64,000 bases of DNA from Asticcacaulis sp. AC466 (GCF_000495815.1 NZ_AWGE01000001.1:558001-622000); one strand, 5' to 3'; counted from the first letter of the stretch, positions 51,690 through 61,805 are shown. Numbers and translations are program-made. Notes: generated from the letters alone by a model not told the origin.

Positions 51690-52312
51690 GACTATCTGGT
51701 CCTCTGTGACAAGGGCGGAATGTGCCCTCCGAGAAGCTTTCCGGCATTGCGTTTGCGTAAGATTGTGCAAGTCGCAGGCCAGAAAACTGACGCCGGCAGG
51801 ACAGATAGGACCGGCCGGGCAGGCCGCTGTCTAGGGGGCGAATGTGGCGGAAATGTGTCAAATATGGTGCATTGCTTTGGCGCTGTGAGTTGTTGCCGAT
51901 TCCCGCAATGAAACATACAAGAATATGCCGCTTCTTACTGGCAGGTTAGAATCTTTTTATTGACAGGAAAAGCGAAGTATTCGTGATATCCATTATACGG
52001 CGCATTCAAACTTTATTATTTGCGATTTCTTTATAGTCAAATTCTTAGTCAGAAGATCATAATTTAAGGAAGCGTTAAGGCGGTCCTTTGACAGATTTTC
52101 GGCGAAGCTTCCGTGAACGTAAGGCGGCGGGCCGTTTTTAACCGGCTGAAATCAAACGGAGAATCCGTGCCGATTTTGGTGCTTCCTGACAGGTTTTGAC
52201 CTTATAATGTGGCATAACGGCGGTCTTGTCGCGACGCGCGAACGATTTTTGCCGACGCGAAAAGTTTTTATCTCCCTCTTTCAAAAATCTCTCCTCTCCT
52301 TATGTTGTGTTC
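51690..52312. other. Long intergenic region between the cell-wall hydrolase and uvrB
   Basis: 623 bases without a convincing gene. It holds a perfect CtrA box (52064-52078), a TTGACA at 51959-51964, an AT-rich core around 51940-52060, and the uvrB promoter region at its right end. Confidence 0.5.
52064..52078. promoter_or_regulatory. Perfect CtrA box TTAA-N7-TTAA
   Basis: TTAAGGAAGCGTTAA matches the full consensus of the cell-cycle master regulator CtrA exactly. It is 375 bases from the cell-wall hydrolase start and 234 bases from the uvrB start, so which transcript it governs is not decided by sequence. Confidence 0.55.
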
Positions 52313-52323
52313 ATGACACGTTC
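52309..52323. promoter_or_regulatory. LexA box GTTC-N7-GTTC overlapping the uvrB start
   Basis: GTTCATGACACGTTC is a perfect alphaproteobacterial SOS box and contains the uvrB ATG (52313-52315). A -10-like TATGTT at 52301-52306 would place transcription start at or next to the A of the ATG. Confidence 0.75.
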
Positions 52324-54469
52324 TCCCGACAATTCCGGCGTCTCCGACAATTCCAGCGCGTTTGTGGCCGATTTCGCCCCTATGGCGGCGACGTGGGTGC
52401 CGCACCGTCCCGACCGCCCGCAAAAGTCCGACGGGGGAAAGAAATTTCGCCTCGCCGCACCATACGAACCGGCGGGTGATCAGCCGACAGCCATTGCGGA
52501 TCTTATGGAAGGTATCAAGGCGCGAGAGCACGACCAGGTGCTCCTGGGTGTCACCGGTTCAGGCAAGACCTTCACGATGGCCAAGATCATTGAGCAGACA
52601 CAAAGGCCGGCCCTGATCCTAGCGCATAACAAGACCCTGGCCGCACAGCTCTATTCGGAGTTCAAGGCCTTCTTTCCAGATAATGCGGTCGAGTATTTCG
52701 TTTCCTACTACGACTATTACCAGCCCGAAGCCTACGTCCCGCGCACAGACACCTTCATCGAAAAGGATTCGTCGATCAATGAACAGATCGACCGCATGCG
52801 CCATTCGGCCACGCGCGCCATCCTGGAACGCGACGACGTGATCGTGGTGGCGTCGGTATCGTGCATTTATGGTATCGGCTCGGTCGAGACCTACACCGCC
52901 ATGACGTTCGACCTGACGGTCGGCCAGACGCTCGACGAAGCGCAGTTGCGCGCCGATCTGGTCGCTTTGCAATACAAGCGCAACGATCAGGCTTTTGAGC
53001 GCGGCACGTTTCGCCGGCGCGGCGACGTTATCGAAATCTACCCCGCGCACTACGAGGATCGCGCTTGGCGCATCAACATGTTTGGCGACGAGATCGAGTC
53101 GATTCAGGAATTCGATCCATTGACCGGCAAAAAGATGCAGGAGCTGAAAGAGGTTCGGATCTACGCCGCGTCCCACTATGTCACGCCCCGTCCCACCCTC
53201 AATCAGGCGGTCTCGCGTATCAAGGTCGAGTTGAAGCAGCGTCTGGAGCAATTGCACGCAGAAGGCAAGCTGCTGGAAGCCCAGCGGCTGGAGCAACGCA
53301 CCACGTTCGACATCGAGATGATGGAGGCGACGGGGGCGTGCGCCGGCATCGAAAACTACAGTCGCTATCTCACCGGTCGGGGACCGGGCGAGCCGCCGCC
53401 GACCTTTTTCGAATATATGCCCGACAATGCCCTGTTATTTGTCGACGAAAGCCATGTGTCGGTGCCGCAGATTGGCGGCATGTATCGTGGCGACTTCGCG
53501 CGCAAGTCGATTCTGGCGGAATATGGTTTCCGCCTGCCATCCTGCATGGATAACCGGCCGCTCAAGTTCGAGGAGTGGGACGCCATGCGCCCGCAGTCTA
53601 TCTATGTGTCAGCGACACCGGGCCCGTGGGAGATGCAGCGCGCACAGGGTGTGTTTGCTGAGCAGGTTATTCGCCCCACCGGCCTGATCGACCCACCGGT
53701 CGAAATTCGTCCCGTGCATAAGGACAATTTCAGTCAGGTTGACGATGTCATCGCCGAGGTGCGCCTGGTGGCCAAACAGGGCTATCGCTCGCTGGTGACG
53801 GTTTTGACCAAGAAGATGGCCGAAAATCTGACCGACTATATGCATGAGCAGGGCATACGTGTCCGCTATATGCACTCGGACATCGACACGCTGGAACGCA
53901 TCGAAATCATTCGCGATCTCCGCCTGGGTGCCTTCGATGTGCTGATCGGTATCAACCTGCTGCGGGAAGGGCTTGATATCCCGGAATGCGCCTTCGTCGC
54001 CATCCTGGATGCCGATAAGGAAGGTTTCCTGCGATCGGAAACGTCGCTTATTCAGACGATCGGCCGCGCGGCCCGGAATATTGACGGCCGCGTCATCCTG
54101 TACGCGGACCGGATAACCGGATCGATGGAACGGGCGCTGGCGGAAACAAGCCGTCGTCGTGAGAAGCAGATGGCTTATAATGCCGAGCATGGCATTACGC
54201 CGGAATCCGTGAAACGCGGTATCGCTGACATTCTGGATAGCCCTTATGAAAAGAGCGATCGCGTTCAGATTCCCATGGGCGTGGCTGAAAAGGACTCTAA
54301 GCCCTTCCTTGGGTCCAATTTCCAGGCGACGCTGCGCGATCTGGAGGCCAAGATGCGCGAAGCGGCGGGTAATCTGGAATTCGAGACGGCTGCGCGACTG
54401 CGTGACGAGATCAAACGCCTCAAGACGCTCGATCTCGAATTTGCCAAGGACATGCTCAGCGATGGATAG
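52313..54469 (+). CDS. uvrB: Excinuclease ABC subunit B
   Basis: DNA-damage recognition helicase of nucleotide excision repair, 718 residues. Walker A GVTGSGKT (79-86), [19 protein letters not shown], the beta-hairpin [20 protein letters not shown], helicase motifs [12 protein letters not shown] and QTIGRAARN, and the C-terminal UVR domain [17 protein letters not shown]. The conserved start ([14 protein letters not shown]) is reached only after 44 residues, a longer N-terminus than the E. coli protein has. No ribosome-binding site precedes the ATG at 52313, and a LexA box covers it, which suggests a leaderless SOS-induced mRNA. In-frame GTG 52307 or ATG 52382 remain possible. Confidence 0.95.
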   Translation: MTRSPDNSGVSDNSSAFVADFAPMAATWVPHRPDRPQKSDGGKKFRLAAPYEPAGDQPTAIADLMEGIKAREHDQVLLGVTGSGKTFTMAKIIEQTQRPALILAHNKTLAAQLYSEFKAFFPDNAVEYFVSYYDYYQPEAYVPRTDTFIEKDSSINEQIDRMRHSATRAILERDDVIVVASVSCIYGIGSVETYTAMTFDLTVGQTLDEAQLRADLVALQYKRNDQAFERGTFRRRGDVIEIYPAHYEDRAWRINMFGDEIESIQEFDPLTGKKMQELKEVRIYAASHYVTPRPTLNQAVSRIKVELKQRLEQLHAEGKLLEAQRLEQRTTFDIEMMEATGACAGIENYSRYLTGRGPGEPPPTFFEYMPDNALLFVDESHVSVPQIGGMYRGDFARKSILAEYGFRLPSCMDNRPLKFEEWDAMRPQSIYVSATPGPWEMQRAQGVFAEQVIRPTGLIDPPVEIRPVHKDNFSQVDDVIAEVRLVAKQGYRSLVTVLTKKMAENLTDYMHEQGIRVRYMHSDIDTLERIEIIRDLRLGAFDVLIGINLLREGLDIPECAFVAILDADKEGFLRSETSLIQTIGRAARNIDGRVILYADRITGSMERALAETSRRREKQMAYNAEHGITPESVKRGIADILDSPYEKSDRVQIPMGVAEKDSKPFLGSNFQATLRDLEAKMREAAGNLEFETAARLRDEIKRLKTLDLEFAKDMLSDG

Positions 54470-54771
54470 GTTCGCTGTTTGACACACAATCCAACCGCGC
54501 GACTGGCATCTCGTCCATTTTCTCCTAAGGTGGTGTTTTAGGGGCGCGATTAACCATCTAGTGTTATATCCGTCACACAGTTGTGGGCTAATCGGTGTTA
54601 TTAGCCGCAATCACGCCACAATCACACTGGATTTTTATACGGTTTAGGGTGACCTTAGGTAGCGGATAGCACCTGCTCAGGACCGGGCTTTAACCCCGAT
54701 CTAAATGGCTTATTAACCCTGAGGATGGATGCTTTTCGCACTTTCGTGATGCGTTCGTCAAAATTCGGGGT
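54470..54771. promoter_or_regulatory. Intergenic region with CtrA-like half sites
   Basis: TTAACCAT (54550-54557) is a perfect CtrA half site, and TTAA-N7-CTAA at 54690-54704 matches 7 of 8 consensus bases, with another TTAACC at 54713. A hairpin GGCTAAT (54586-54592) with ATTAGCC (54600-54606) lies between them. These 302 bases contain no gene; they probably hold a cell-cycle-controlled promoter for the following gene. Confidence 0.4.
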
Positions 54772-55176
54772 ATGGCTGAAATGCGTAGGACAAGATTGAA
54801 TGTGGTGCCGCCTGTCTCCAAGGAGATAGCCTTAGGCTCGAAAGAGATTGCACTCGGTCAGGTGATCGATGGCGACAAGGTCATGAGTCTGCCGACCCAT
54901 GTCACCCATAAGGCCAATTTCATTGACGATTCGACGCCTCAGGTTCGCGAGAGCCGTACCCAGCGGGTACGGCGTCTTCAGGAAGAGGCGCGGGCGCTGG
55001 CCCGTGAACAGATCGCCGAATTCGAAGTCTTGCTGGATGCCACAGCGAAGGCCGCAATGGAAATCGCCGACGGTGGCGAGGTCTATTCCATTGGCGCCCG
55101 CGAAATCTGCCGACGCCTGGCCGATGAATTGCCGCGGACCTTGCAAACCCTTCAGGTTATTTCCAAAAAACGCTAA
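54772..55176 (+). CDS. Hypothetical protein with an SKEIALG duplication
   Basis: 134 residues, cytosolic. The N-terminal part contains two consecutive copies of SKEIALG (residues 16-29), a small in-frame duplication that has diverged at the nucleotide level. The rest is predicted helical: a charged RESRTQRVRRLQEEARALAR segment, then FEVLLDATAKAAMEIADGGE and GAREICRRLADELP. GGGG stands a few bases before the ATG. CtrA-like sites upstream hint at cell-cycle expression. I do not recognise a named family. Confidence 0.7.
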   Translation: MAEMRRTRLNVVPPVSKEIALGSKEIALGQVIDGDKVMSLPTHVTHKANFIDDSTPQVRESRTQRVRRLQEEARALAREQIAEFEVLLDATAKAAMEIADGGEVYSIGAREICRRLADELPRTLQTLQVISKKR

Positions 55177-55197
55177 AATTTTCTCCGGATAGTGGAC

Positions 55198-55226
55198 GTG
55201 CCGGTGGCTGTGCTGCCGGCATTTTT
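55198..55226 (+). terminator. Probable intrinsic terminator
   Basis: GCCGG (55200-55204) pairs with CCGGC (55216-55220), extended by one T-A pair, followed by ATTTTTCG. Short stem, so moderate confidence. Confidence 0.5.
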
Positions 55227-55398
55227 CGTGTCTGGCGGGAAAATTTTCGCCCTATTGCATTATAACACTGGTACAAATCCGCCACTTCCCTTATTCTTAA
55301 AGGGTTCTTGGGTCGTTATAACGTTTATATAAACGGTAAGCGATGCGAGTGTGGATCAGAAGTGATCGGTAGGGATAAATGTCCCAGGGGTACGGATT

Positions 55399-56070
55399 AT
55401 GCCGTCTTTTGCAGGTAGCCTGTATTTTGCAGGTAGGCTGGGTCGTCTGGGGATGGTCGCCGCCGTCTTTATTGTGTCCGGGTGTCACAAGAAGCCGGAA
55501 CCGCCGGTTGCGCCTGTACCGAAGCCTACCCCGGTTGTTACCTCTAAGCCCTCCGTCCCCCTGCCGGCCCGTCAGCCGGGATTATGGGAGACGCGCGTTA
55601 CGGAACAGGGCAGTGCCGGGGGGGCGCAGATATTGCAGATTTGCATAGATGCCGATACGGACCGGCGTCTTGGCATCCTTGGCACGGACTTGTCCGGTGA
55701 TACCTGTACGCGCCGCACCGTCAGCCTGGAAAACAACGGAAGCTGGGGTTTGCTGGCCGAATGCACTATGGTTCCCGGCGTGGTCACGGAATATTCGGGC
55801 GCTATCACCATCGGTTCAGACCAGACCTATGACATGAAGGTCCGAGCCCAAACCACCGGCGCCAATCAATTGAACCGTGTCACAAATTACGTGGTGACCT
55901 CCAAGCGCCTGGGAGGCTGTAAGGCGGGGCAGGCTCCCGGCGATATTGTCAATGATGGGGTGAAGATGAACCTGTTCGATATGGCAGGCGTCAAACGTGA
56001 CCGTAAGTCGGCCGGACCGGTGGGTGACGCCGGGGCAGCAACCAAACCCGCAGACGACGTTGTGGACTGA
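55399..56070 (+). CDS. DUF3617-like probable lipoprotein
   Basis: 223 residues. The N-terminal hydrophobic segment ends in the lipobox-like FIVSGC, then a Pro-rich tether (KKPEPPVAPVPKPTPVV) and a domain beginning PGLWETRVTEQ with paired cysteines (LQICIDADTD, DTCTRR, LLAECTMVPG), typical of the DUF3617 family of exported proteins of unknown role. The first codons lie in a direct repeat: TTTTGCAGGTAG occurs at 55407-55418 and 55425-55436, so FAG is repeated in the peptide. Confidence 0.7.
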   Translation: MPSFAGSLYFAGRLGRLGMVAAVFIVSGCHKKPEPPVAPVPKPTPVVTSKPSVPLPARQPGLWETRVTEQGSAGGAQILQICIDADTDRRLGILGTDLSGDTCTRRTVSLENNGSWGLLAECTMVPGVVTEYSGAITIGSDQTYDMKVRAQTTGANQLNRVTNYVVTSKRLGGCKAGQAPGDIVNDGVKMNLFDMAGVKRDRKSAGPVGDAGAATKPADDVVD

Positions 56071-56496
56071 TCAGACCAACCAGGTCGTGGCGTTTGGTAC
56101 AGGCCGGCTATGGAGAAGATGATTGAAGCCCATGATGGCGCGGCCCACGGTATAGCCGAGCGAGGCGAGCACCAGACCGAGAACCACGATGTTGATGACC
56201 GGGCTGGCGATGGCATGACGCTGGACGAAGGTGTAGGCCACCGCCGTTAACAGGACCGGGCCTATCGCATACCAAAAGGTGCGTTTTTGAAAGGTATAGT
56301 GACCTTTGAGCCAGTCCGGCGCCTTGTCTTCGACGAAGTTGGCGATCAGGAGGGCGACCATGGCGCTCAGCCCGAAGGTCATGACCGTGAACATCAGCAA
56401 GCCGTAGTTTACAAAGGCGATGAAACGTTCATCGGCCAAGAAGGCCTTGAAACCATTGCCTATATCCTTGGCGGTGACGGGTGGCTTGGTGGTCAT
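56071..56496 (-). CDS. Small integral membrane protein (DUF4870/COG3671-like)
   Basis: 141 residues with three or four hydrophobic helices (FVNYGLLMFTVMTFGLSAMV, TFWYAIGPVLLTAVAYTFV, NIVVLGLVLASLGYTVGRAI) and a short cytosolic N-terminus. The ATG at 56496 is used; the frame is open to 56532. The layout fits the DUF4870/COG3671 group of predicted membrane proteins; function unknown. It lies at the end of the minus-strand fol/DinB gene group, 102 bases from the DinB gene, and its stop abuts that of the convergent lipoprotein gene. Confidence 0.7.
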   Translation of the reverse strand: MTTKPPVTAKDIGNGFKAFLADERFIAFVNYGLLMFTVMTFGLSAMVALLIANFVEDKAPDWLKGHYTFQKRTFWYAIGPVLLTAVAYTFVQRHAIASPVINIVVLGLVLASLGYTVGRAIMGFNHLLHSRPVPNATTWLV

Positions 56497-56597
56497 GACT
56501 ATATCCGTGTGACGATAGGATGAACCTAGCACAGGATTTCATGCTGCAAAGCAGTATTTACAAGCCTTGGAACCCGGCGGCCGGATGGCTAAGCGCC

Positions 56598-57140
56598 CTA
56601 TGTCAGATCCGGCACCAGCGGCGCCAGGTCTGTGACCCCGATATCCAGTCCCATTTGACTGAGCAAGGTTGTGATCTGGCCGCGATGATGAGTCTGGTGA
56701 TTGAAGACATGGCTGAGCACCAGGCCAAGCGTCCTGGTGAAGGGTTGGCCGCTGGCATTGCGGTAGGCGAGCGGTGCGGCTATGTCTGCGTCTGTAAGCT
56801 GGTCTATGAAGCGAATGAAGAGGGCGTCCAGTGTTTCACGGACGGGCGCCAACCCGGCAAGTGTCGGATAGAGCAGGTCGGCCAGTACCGCAGGCTTGGG
56901 CAGGGCATCCAGCGGCATAAGAACCTGGCCAAACGGGTGCGGGCGGAAGCGGTTGAGCCATATGAGGTCCGCGACGACCAAATGGTTGAGGGTTCCCAGC
57001 ACCGAGCCGAAAAAGGCGCCACGCGCGGCCATGAGGTCCGCATCTGGCACCGGGGTGAGCAGCGCGATCAGCCGGGCGTTCATGACGCTGTTATACGTTG
57101 CCATCAGGCGCAGATGTTCTTTGTAGGCCAGTTCCGCCAT
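56598..57140 (-). CDS. DinB-family protein
   Basis: 180-residue four-helix-bundle protein of the DinB/YfiT type with the metal-binding His triad: one His in GTLNHLVVADL and two in HVFNHQTHHRGQ. Family members are metal-dependent enzymes, often thiol transferases or hydrolases; the reaction here is not deducible. It begins three bases after the folB stop, so it is probably in the same operon. Confidence 0.85.
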   Translation of the reverse strand: MAELAYKEHLRLMATYNSVMNARLIALLTPVPDADLMAARGAFFGSVLGTLNHLVVADLIWLNRFRPHPFGQVLMPLDALPKPAVLADLLYPTLAGLAPVRETLDALFIRFIDQLTDADIAAPLAYRNASGQPFTRTLGLVLSHVFNHQTHHRGQITTLLSQMGLDIGVTDLAPLVPDLT

Positions 57141-57143
57141 GGT

Positions 57144-57500
57144 TTAATCCCTTGTGTGGATGACGCATACCCCAGCCTGGTCGGCGTCGTTGAGCGCCTC
57201 CGGCTTGACGATGGTGACTTCGACGCGTTGAACGTGCGGCAGCACAACCATTGTGCGCGCCATATCATCGGCCAGAGTCTCGACCAGCTTGATGTGACCG
57301 CGTGCGATGAAGTCGCGGGCTATATGGCCGACCATTTCATAGTTGAGCGTGTCTTTAAGGCTATTAATCGTATGGGTGTCGATGTCGAAAACGGCATCGA
57401 TGATCAGTGGCTGTGTGCGGCCGTGTTCATGGTCGTAAATGCCGATAGCGGCCTCGACGCGCAGACCGCGAACGAAGACACGGCGGGACAACAGCGTCAT
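57144..57500 (-). CDS. folB: Dihydroneopterin aldolase
   Basis: 118-residue enzyme of tetrahydrofolate synthesis that cleaves dihydroneopterin to 6-hydroxymethyl-dihydropterin and glycolaldehyde. Recognised from VRGLRVEAAIGIYDHEHGRTQ with the conserved Gly-Ile-Tyr/Asp region, NYEMVGHIARDFI, VETLADDMAR with the substrate-binding Glu, and VEVTIVKPEAL with the catalytic Lys. The ATG overlaps the stop of the QueD-like gene by 4 bases, which rejects the longer frame. DinB gene follows directly. Confidence 0.88.
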   Translation of the reverse strand: MTLLSRRVFVRGLRVEAAIGIYDHEHGRTQPLIIDAVFDIDTHTINSLKDTLNYEMVGHIARDFIARGHIKLVETLADDMARTMVVLPHVQRVEVTIVKPEALNDADQAGVCVIHTRD

Positions 57501-58042
57501 TGGGCGCTCCAGGCTGAGGGCGGCAACAGGTCGTTCAGGCTGAGATCGGCGCGGTGGCACCATTCACCCAGCCGGATCGGGCAAGCGGCAATGTCGGCGG
57601 GTGTCAGGATCACGCTATTGGTCGGCGTTTCCTCAATTTCAAAGCGCACACACTCGAAATCGGGCAAATGGGCGGCCAATATAGCGTTCAACTTCATATA
57701 GAGGGCGGTCGCCACGGCTTCGGTCGTCGGATCGCCTGCGATGACGAGCAGGCGCGACAGCAATTCAGGTTCATGCTGCTGAAAATAGCCAAGCATGGGA
57801 TCATCATGGCCCAGTTGAAATGCATGGTCGAGGCTGTCATCGACAAATCTATGCCACTGGCGTTTCAGATCGGCGAAACTGGCGGCATAGTTGGCGCCGC
57901 CCCACGCCACCTCACGGCCGGCCCTGGCTTGCAGGCTAACCGCGACGAATTCATTGTGGCCATGCGGCGTCATGCACTTCGAATTCTGGTCGAAGCGCAG
58001 GCGGTGGGCCATGGAAAAGCGGCGTTTAAACTGGATAAGCAT
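57497..58042 (-). CDS. 6-pyruvoyl-tetrahydropterin synthase/QueD-family protein
   Basis: 181 residues. RRFSMAHRL and TPHGHNEF supply the three zinc-binding His residues, SKCMTPHGH carries the catalytic Cys, and LDHAFQL and EIEETPTNSV contribute the Asp/His and Glu of the T-fold active site. It is about 60 residues longer than typical QueD, with an insertion after the zinc site and a C-terminal extension. It may make 6-carboxy-tetrahydropterin for queuosine or act in pterin metabolism; coupling to folB (ATGA overlap) supports a pterin role. ATG at 58042 chosen over an upstream in-frame start at 58153. Confidence 0.8.
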   Translation of the reverse strand: MLIQFKRRFSMAHRLRFDQNSKCMTPHGHNEFVAVSLQARAGREVAWGGANYAASFADLKRQWHRFVDDSLDHAFQLGHDDPMLGYFQQHEPELLSRLLVIAGDPTTEAVATALYMKLNAILAAHLPDFECVRFEIEETPTNSVILTPADIAACPIRLGEWCHRADLSLNDLLPPSAWSAQ

Positions 58043-58186
58043 GATGCCTGCGTTCAAGCGCAAACCGGACCGAGAGTCAAATTGTCTCTCACACGGCCTT
58101 CCTGGGACGCTGACCGGCCGACGATATATCCGCGACCGGGCCTTGTCCGCCACGATGTGACGGACAAGGCGGGAGGCAGAGAAGAG

Positions 58187-59224
58187 TTACAGGTAGAACT
58201 GCACCATGGTCGATAGACCGACCGGCTTGATCTTGGGGGCGTTGCCGGCGGCGCCGAACTGTTCGAAGCGGTCTTCACACACTTTCTGCATCATGGCGTA
58301 GGCCGGTTTGAAGTAGGTGCGCGGATCGAAAACCGACGGCGTCTTGGCAAAGGTTTCGCGGATGCCCGCCGTGATGGCCAGGCGCAGGTCGGTGTCGATA
58401 TTGATCTTGCGTACGCCCATCTTGATCGCTTTTTGCAGCTCTTCGATCGGCACGCCCCAGGTTTGCGGAATTTCACCGCCGTACTGGTTGATGTGATCCT
58501 GCAATTCCTGCGGCACCGACGACGATCCGTGCATGACTAGGTGGGTATTGGGCAGGCGTTTGTGGATTTCGCTGATGACGTTCATGGCCAGCACTTCGCC
58601 GTCAGGCTTGCGGGTGAACTTGTAGGCGCCGTGCGACGTGCCCATGGCGATGGCCAGGGCGTCCACGCCGGTTTTGGCGACGAAATCGACGGCCTGATCC
58701 GGGTCGGTCAGCAATTGCGAATGGTCGAGCACGCCTTCGGCGCCATGCCCGTCCTCGGCTTCGCCCATGCCGGTTTCCAGCGAGCCCAGTACGCCCAGTT
58801 CACCTTCGACGGAGACGCCGCAGGCATGGGCCATTTCGACGACGCGACGGGTGACGTCGACATTGTAATCGTAATCGGCCGGTGTCTTGGCGTCAGCCTT
58901 CAGCGAGCCGTCCATCATCACCGAGGTAAAGCCGTGCTGGATGGCCGAGGCGCAGGTGCCGACACTGTTGCCGTGATCCTGGTGCATACACAACGGGATT
59001 TCCGGGTAGATTTCGACCAGGGCATTGATCATGCGCTTCAGCATCAGGTCGTTGGAATAGGCGCGCGCGCCGCGAGAGGCCTGGATAATGACGGGCGCCT
59101 GCGTCTTGCGCGCCGCCTCCATGATGGCGAGGCCCTGTTCCATATTGTTGATGTTGAAAGCCGGCATGCCGTAGCTGTTTTCGGCGGCATGATCGAGCAG
59201 TTGACGTAAGCTGATACGAGCCAT
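58187..59224 (-). CDS. fba: Fructose-bisphosphate aldolase, class II
   Basis: Zinc-dependent aldolase of 345 residues interconverting fructose-1,6-bisphosphate with two triose phosphates. Metal-site and active-site blocks: [31 protein letters not shown] with Glu ligands, [22 protein letters not shown] and [11 protein letters not shown]. It matches the Calvin-cycle-type (CbbA) subfamily of class II enzymes. Third in a gap-pgk-fba series on the minus strand, 120 bases after pgk. Since the ED pathway dominates here, its main duty may be gluconeogenic. Confidence 0.95.
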   Translation of the reverse strand: MARISLRQLLDHAAENSYGMPAFNINNMEQGLAIMEAARKTQAPVIIQASRGARAYSNDLMLKRMINALVEIYPEIPLCMHQDHGNSVGTCASAIQHGFTSVMMDGSLKADAKTPADYDYNVDVTRRVVEMAHACGVSVEGELGVLGSLETGMGEAEDGHGAEGVLDHSQLLTDPDQAVDFVAKTGVDALAIAMGTSHGAYKFTRKPDGEVLAMNVISEIHKRLPNTHLVMHGSSSVPQELQDHINQYGGEIPQTWGVPIEELQKAIKMGVRKINIDTDLRLAITAGIRETFAKTPSVFDPRTYFKPAYAMMQKVCEDRFEQFGAAGNAPKIKPVGLSTMVQFYL

Positions 59225-59265
59225 GATTATTTTTCCCTCTTTCTCATTGGCTTTCGGGGTTTGGC

Positions 59266-59291
59266 CGGCCCACGTGGCTGGGCCGCTTTTT
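59266..59291. other. Hairpin between pgk and fba
   Basis: CGGCCCA (59266-59272) pairs with TGGGCCG (59279-59285). A T run follows on the plus strand, where no gene is being transcribed; on the minus strand it is an intercistronic hairpin without T run that may affect mRNA stability between pgk and fba. Confidence 0.35.
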
Positions 59292-59344
59292 AAATCGCGC
59301 GGATGTGACCTTTTGGTCTTTTGTGCATCAGCGAAATGTAAATT

Positions 59345-60556
59345 TTAAATAGGCTTGTCTGTTTCCTCCAGAGCGGCGACGCCAGGCAAAACCTTACCTT
59401 CCATCCATTCGAGGAAGGCACCGCCCGCCGTAGAAACGAAGGTCATATCGTTGGCGACACCGGCGTGGTTCAGCGCGGCGACGGTGTCGCCACCGCCCGC
59501 TACCGCTACCAGCTTACCCGCTTTCGTTTGCGACGCAGCAAATTTCGCCGCTGCGACCGTCGCGGCGTCGAAAGGTGGCAATTCGAACACACCGAGCGGT
59601 CCGTTCCAGATCAGGGTTTTGGACTTCGCCATGACCTCGGTCAGGGCGGCGACCGTCTTCGGGCCGGCGTCGAAAATCTTGTCATCAGCCGACAGAGGCT
59701 CGCCCAGGTCCTGGGTGCGGTGGGCGGCATTGGCCTTGAATTCCTGCGCCACGACAACGTCGACGGGCAACAGGATACGGCAGCCCTTGGCCTCGGCTTC
59801 CTTGAGAATGTCCAGCGCCGTGTCCTTGAGATCTTTCTCGCACAGCGACCCGCCAACATCGTGGCCCTGGGCGAACAGGAAGGTGTTGGCCATGCCGCCG
59901 CCGATCGCCAGCGCATCGAGCTTGCCGACGAGGTTTTTCAACAGGTCCAGCTTGGTCGACACCTTGGAGCCGCCGACGATGCCGAGCGTCGGGCGCTGCG
60001 GATTGCCGAGTGCGGCATCCAGCGCCGTCAGTTCGCGGCGCATGCTTTCACCGGCATAGGCCGGGATGAGGCGCGCGAGCGCTTCTGTCGAAGCGTGGGC
60101 GCGGTGCGCGGCGGAGAAGGCGTCGTTGACATAGATGTCACCGAGCCGCGCCAGTTCGGCGGCGAATTCAGCATCATTGGTTTCTTCGCCGGGATGGAAG
60201 CGGACGTTTTCCAGCAGGATGACGCCACCGGCTGGCAAGGCGGCGATAGCGGCTTCGGTGGCATCGCCGACGGCATTGTCGGCGAATGCCATGGGCTTGC
60301 CCAGAAGGATCGCCAGGGCGGGTGCCACGAAGGCGAGGGACATGGATGGCACGACCTTGCCTTTCGGACGGTCGAAGTGTGCCAGCAAAGCGACCTTCGC
60401 GCCCTTGCCGATCAGCTTTTCGATGGTCGGCAGAGCGACCTTCAGACGCGTGTCGTCGGTGATGCGTCCGTCTTCGACAGGCACATTGAAATCGACACGG
60501 ACCAGGGCGGTCTTGCCGGTAAGGTCGGAGAGGTCATCGAGGGTCTTGAAGGGCAT
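59345..60556 (-). CDS. pgk: Phosphoglycerate kinase
   Basis: 403-residue glycolytic kinase transferring phosphate between 1,3-bisphosphoglycerate and ADP. N-terminal [43 protein letters not shown], the hinge [13 protein letters not shown], the nucleotide-binding [11 protein letters not shown] and [13 protein letters not shown]. Length is normal. It follows gap after a terminator-like hairpin, so gap may be expressed at a higher level than pgk-fba. Confidence 0.97.
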   Translation of the reverse strand: MPFKTLDDLSDLTGKTALVRVDFNVPVEDGRITDDTRLKVALPTIEKLIGKGAKVALLAHFDRPKGKVVPSMSLAFVAPALAILLGKPMAFADNAVGDATEAAIAALPAGGVILLENVRFHPGEETNDAEFAAELARLGDIYVNDAFSAAHRAHASTEALARLIPAYAGESMRRELTALDAALGNPQRPTLGIVGGSKVSTKLDLLKNLVGKLDALAIGGGMANTFLFAQGHDVGGSLCEKDLKDTALDILKEAEAKGCRILLPVDVVVAQEFKANAAHRTQDLGEPLSADDKIFDAGPKTVAALTEVMAKSKTLIWNGPLGVFELPPFDAATVAAAKFAASQTKAGKLVAVAGGGDTVAALNHAGVANDMTFVSTAGGAFLEWMEGKVLPGVAALEETDKPI

Positions 60557-60625
60557 GGATTATCTCACAGGTCGGAAGGGGCCGGCGTAACCGTCGCGGC
60601 GCGGGAGGCGTGTGGCCGCCCGAAA

Positions 60626-60658
60626 CGAAAAACCCCGCCGGATTAGACCGGCGGGGTT
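60626..60658 (-). terminator. Intrinsic terminator or attenuator between gap and pgk
   Basis: AACCCCGCCGG (60631-60641) pairs perfectly with CCGGCGGGGTT (60648-60658), followed on the minus strand by a T run (60632-60628). It lies 8 bases after the gap stop. Confidence 0.82.
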
Positions 60659-60666
60659 CTAGTCTA

Positions 60667-61689
60667 TTACAGGAATTTCGCGAAGGCGATGGCCGTGTCG
60701 GCCATGCGCGAAGAGAAGCCCCATTCGTTGTCATACCACGACAGGATGCGCACCAGCTTGCCTTCGATAACCTGGGTCTGGGCCAGGGCGAATGTCGAGG
60801 AGGCCGGCTCATGGTTGAAGTCATGCGACACCAGCGGTTCGTTGGTGTAGGCGAGCACGCCCTTCATCGGGCCATCGGCGGCAGCGACGATGGCGGCGTT
60901 GATTTCGTCCTTGGTCACCTCACGGCCGGCGTTGAAGACCAGATCGACCGCCGATACGTTCGGCGTCGGCACGCGGATCGAAGACCCATCCAGCTTGCCC
61001 TTCAGTTCCGGCAGGACGAGGCCGACGGCCTTGGCCGCGCCCGTCGAGGTCGGGATCATGCTCAGCGCGGCAGCGCGGGCGCGGTACAGATCTTTGTGCA
61101 TCTGGTCGAGCGACGGCTGGTCGTTGGTGTAGGAATGGATCGTCGTCATATAGCCGTTGACGATGCCGCACAGGTCATTCAGCACCTTGGCGACCGGCGC
61201 CAGGCAGTTGGTGGTGCAGGACGCGTTGGAGATAACGCGGTCTTCGGCGGTCAGGCTGTCGTGGTTGACGCCATAGACGATGGTCTTGTCGGCGCCATCG
61301 GCGGGCGCGGAGACGATGACGCGCTTGGCGCCGGCTTCCAGGTGGGCGGCGGCCTTGTCGCGGGTGGTGAAGATGCCGGTGCATTCAAAGGCGATATCGA
61401 CGCCTAAGTCCTTGTGCGGCAGTTCGGCCGGGTTCTTGATCGCCGTTACCTTGATCGGGGCGTAAGTCTTGCCATTGGCGACGATGACAATGCTGTCGCC
61501 TTCGACGGTGACCTTGGCTGGGAACCGGCCGTGGATCGAGTCGTAGCGTAGAAGGTGCGCATTGGTTTCCACCGGGCCCAGGTCGTTGATCGCGACCACT
61601 TCGATGTCCGTACGGCCATGCTCGATGATTGAGCGCAGGACAAGACGACCGATACGGCCAAAACCGTTGATGGCGACACGTAAAGCCAT
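60667..61689 (-). CDS. gap: Glyceraldehyde-3-phosphate dehydrogenase, type I
   Basis: 340-residue NAD-dependent enzyme oxidising glyceraldehyde-3-phosphate, the product of the ED aldolase. Rossmann motif [17 protein letters not shown], the catalytic Cys158 in [11 protein letters not shown], the active-site His in TIHSYTNDQ, and [13 protein letters not shown] near the C-terminus. A LacI-type palindrome lies 117 bases before the start, hinting at sugar control. Confidence 0.97.
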   Translation of the reverse strand: MALRVAINGFGRIGRLVLRSIIEHGRTDIEVVAINDLGPVETNAHLLRYDSIHGRFPAKVTVEGDSIVIVANGKTYAPIKVTAIKNPAELPHKDLGVDIAFECTGIFTTRDKAAAHLEAGAKRVIVSAPADGADKTIVYGVNHDSLTAEDRVISNASCTTNCLAPVAKVLNDLCGIVNGYMTTIHSYTNDQPSLDQMHKDLYRARAAALSMIPTSTGAAKAVGLVLPELKGKLDGSSIRVPTPNVSAVDLVFNAGREVTKDEINAAIVAAADGPMKGVLAYTNEPLVSHDFNHEPASSTFALAQTQVIEGKLVRILSWYDNEWGFSSRMADTAIAFAKFL

Positions 61690-61805
61690 GTGGAAATCCT
61701 TTTCTGAATGAGCTGCGTCCCGGCGATCCGGACAGGCACCTGGACGCGCCGGTTCTTGAACCTTAAGACCTTGAAGTCAAGCCCTATTTAGCGTCTGAAC
61801 CTATA

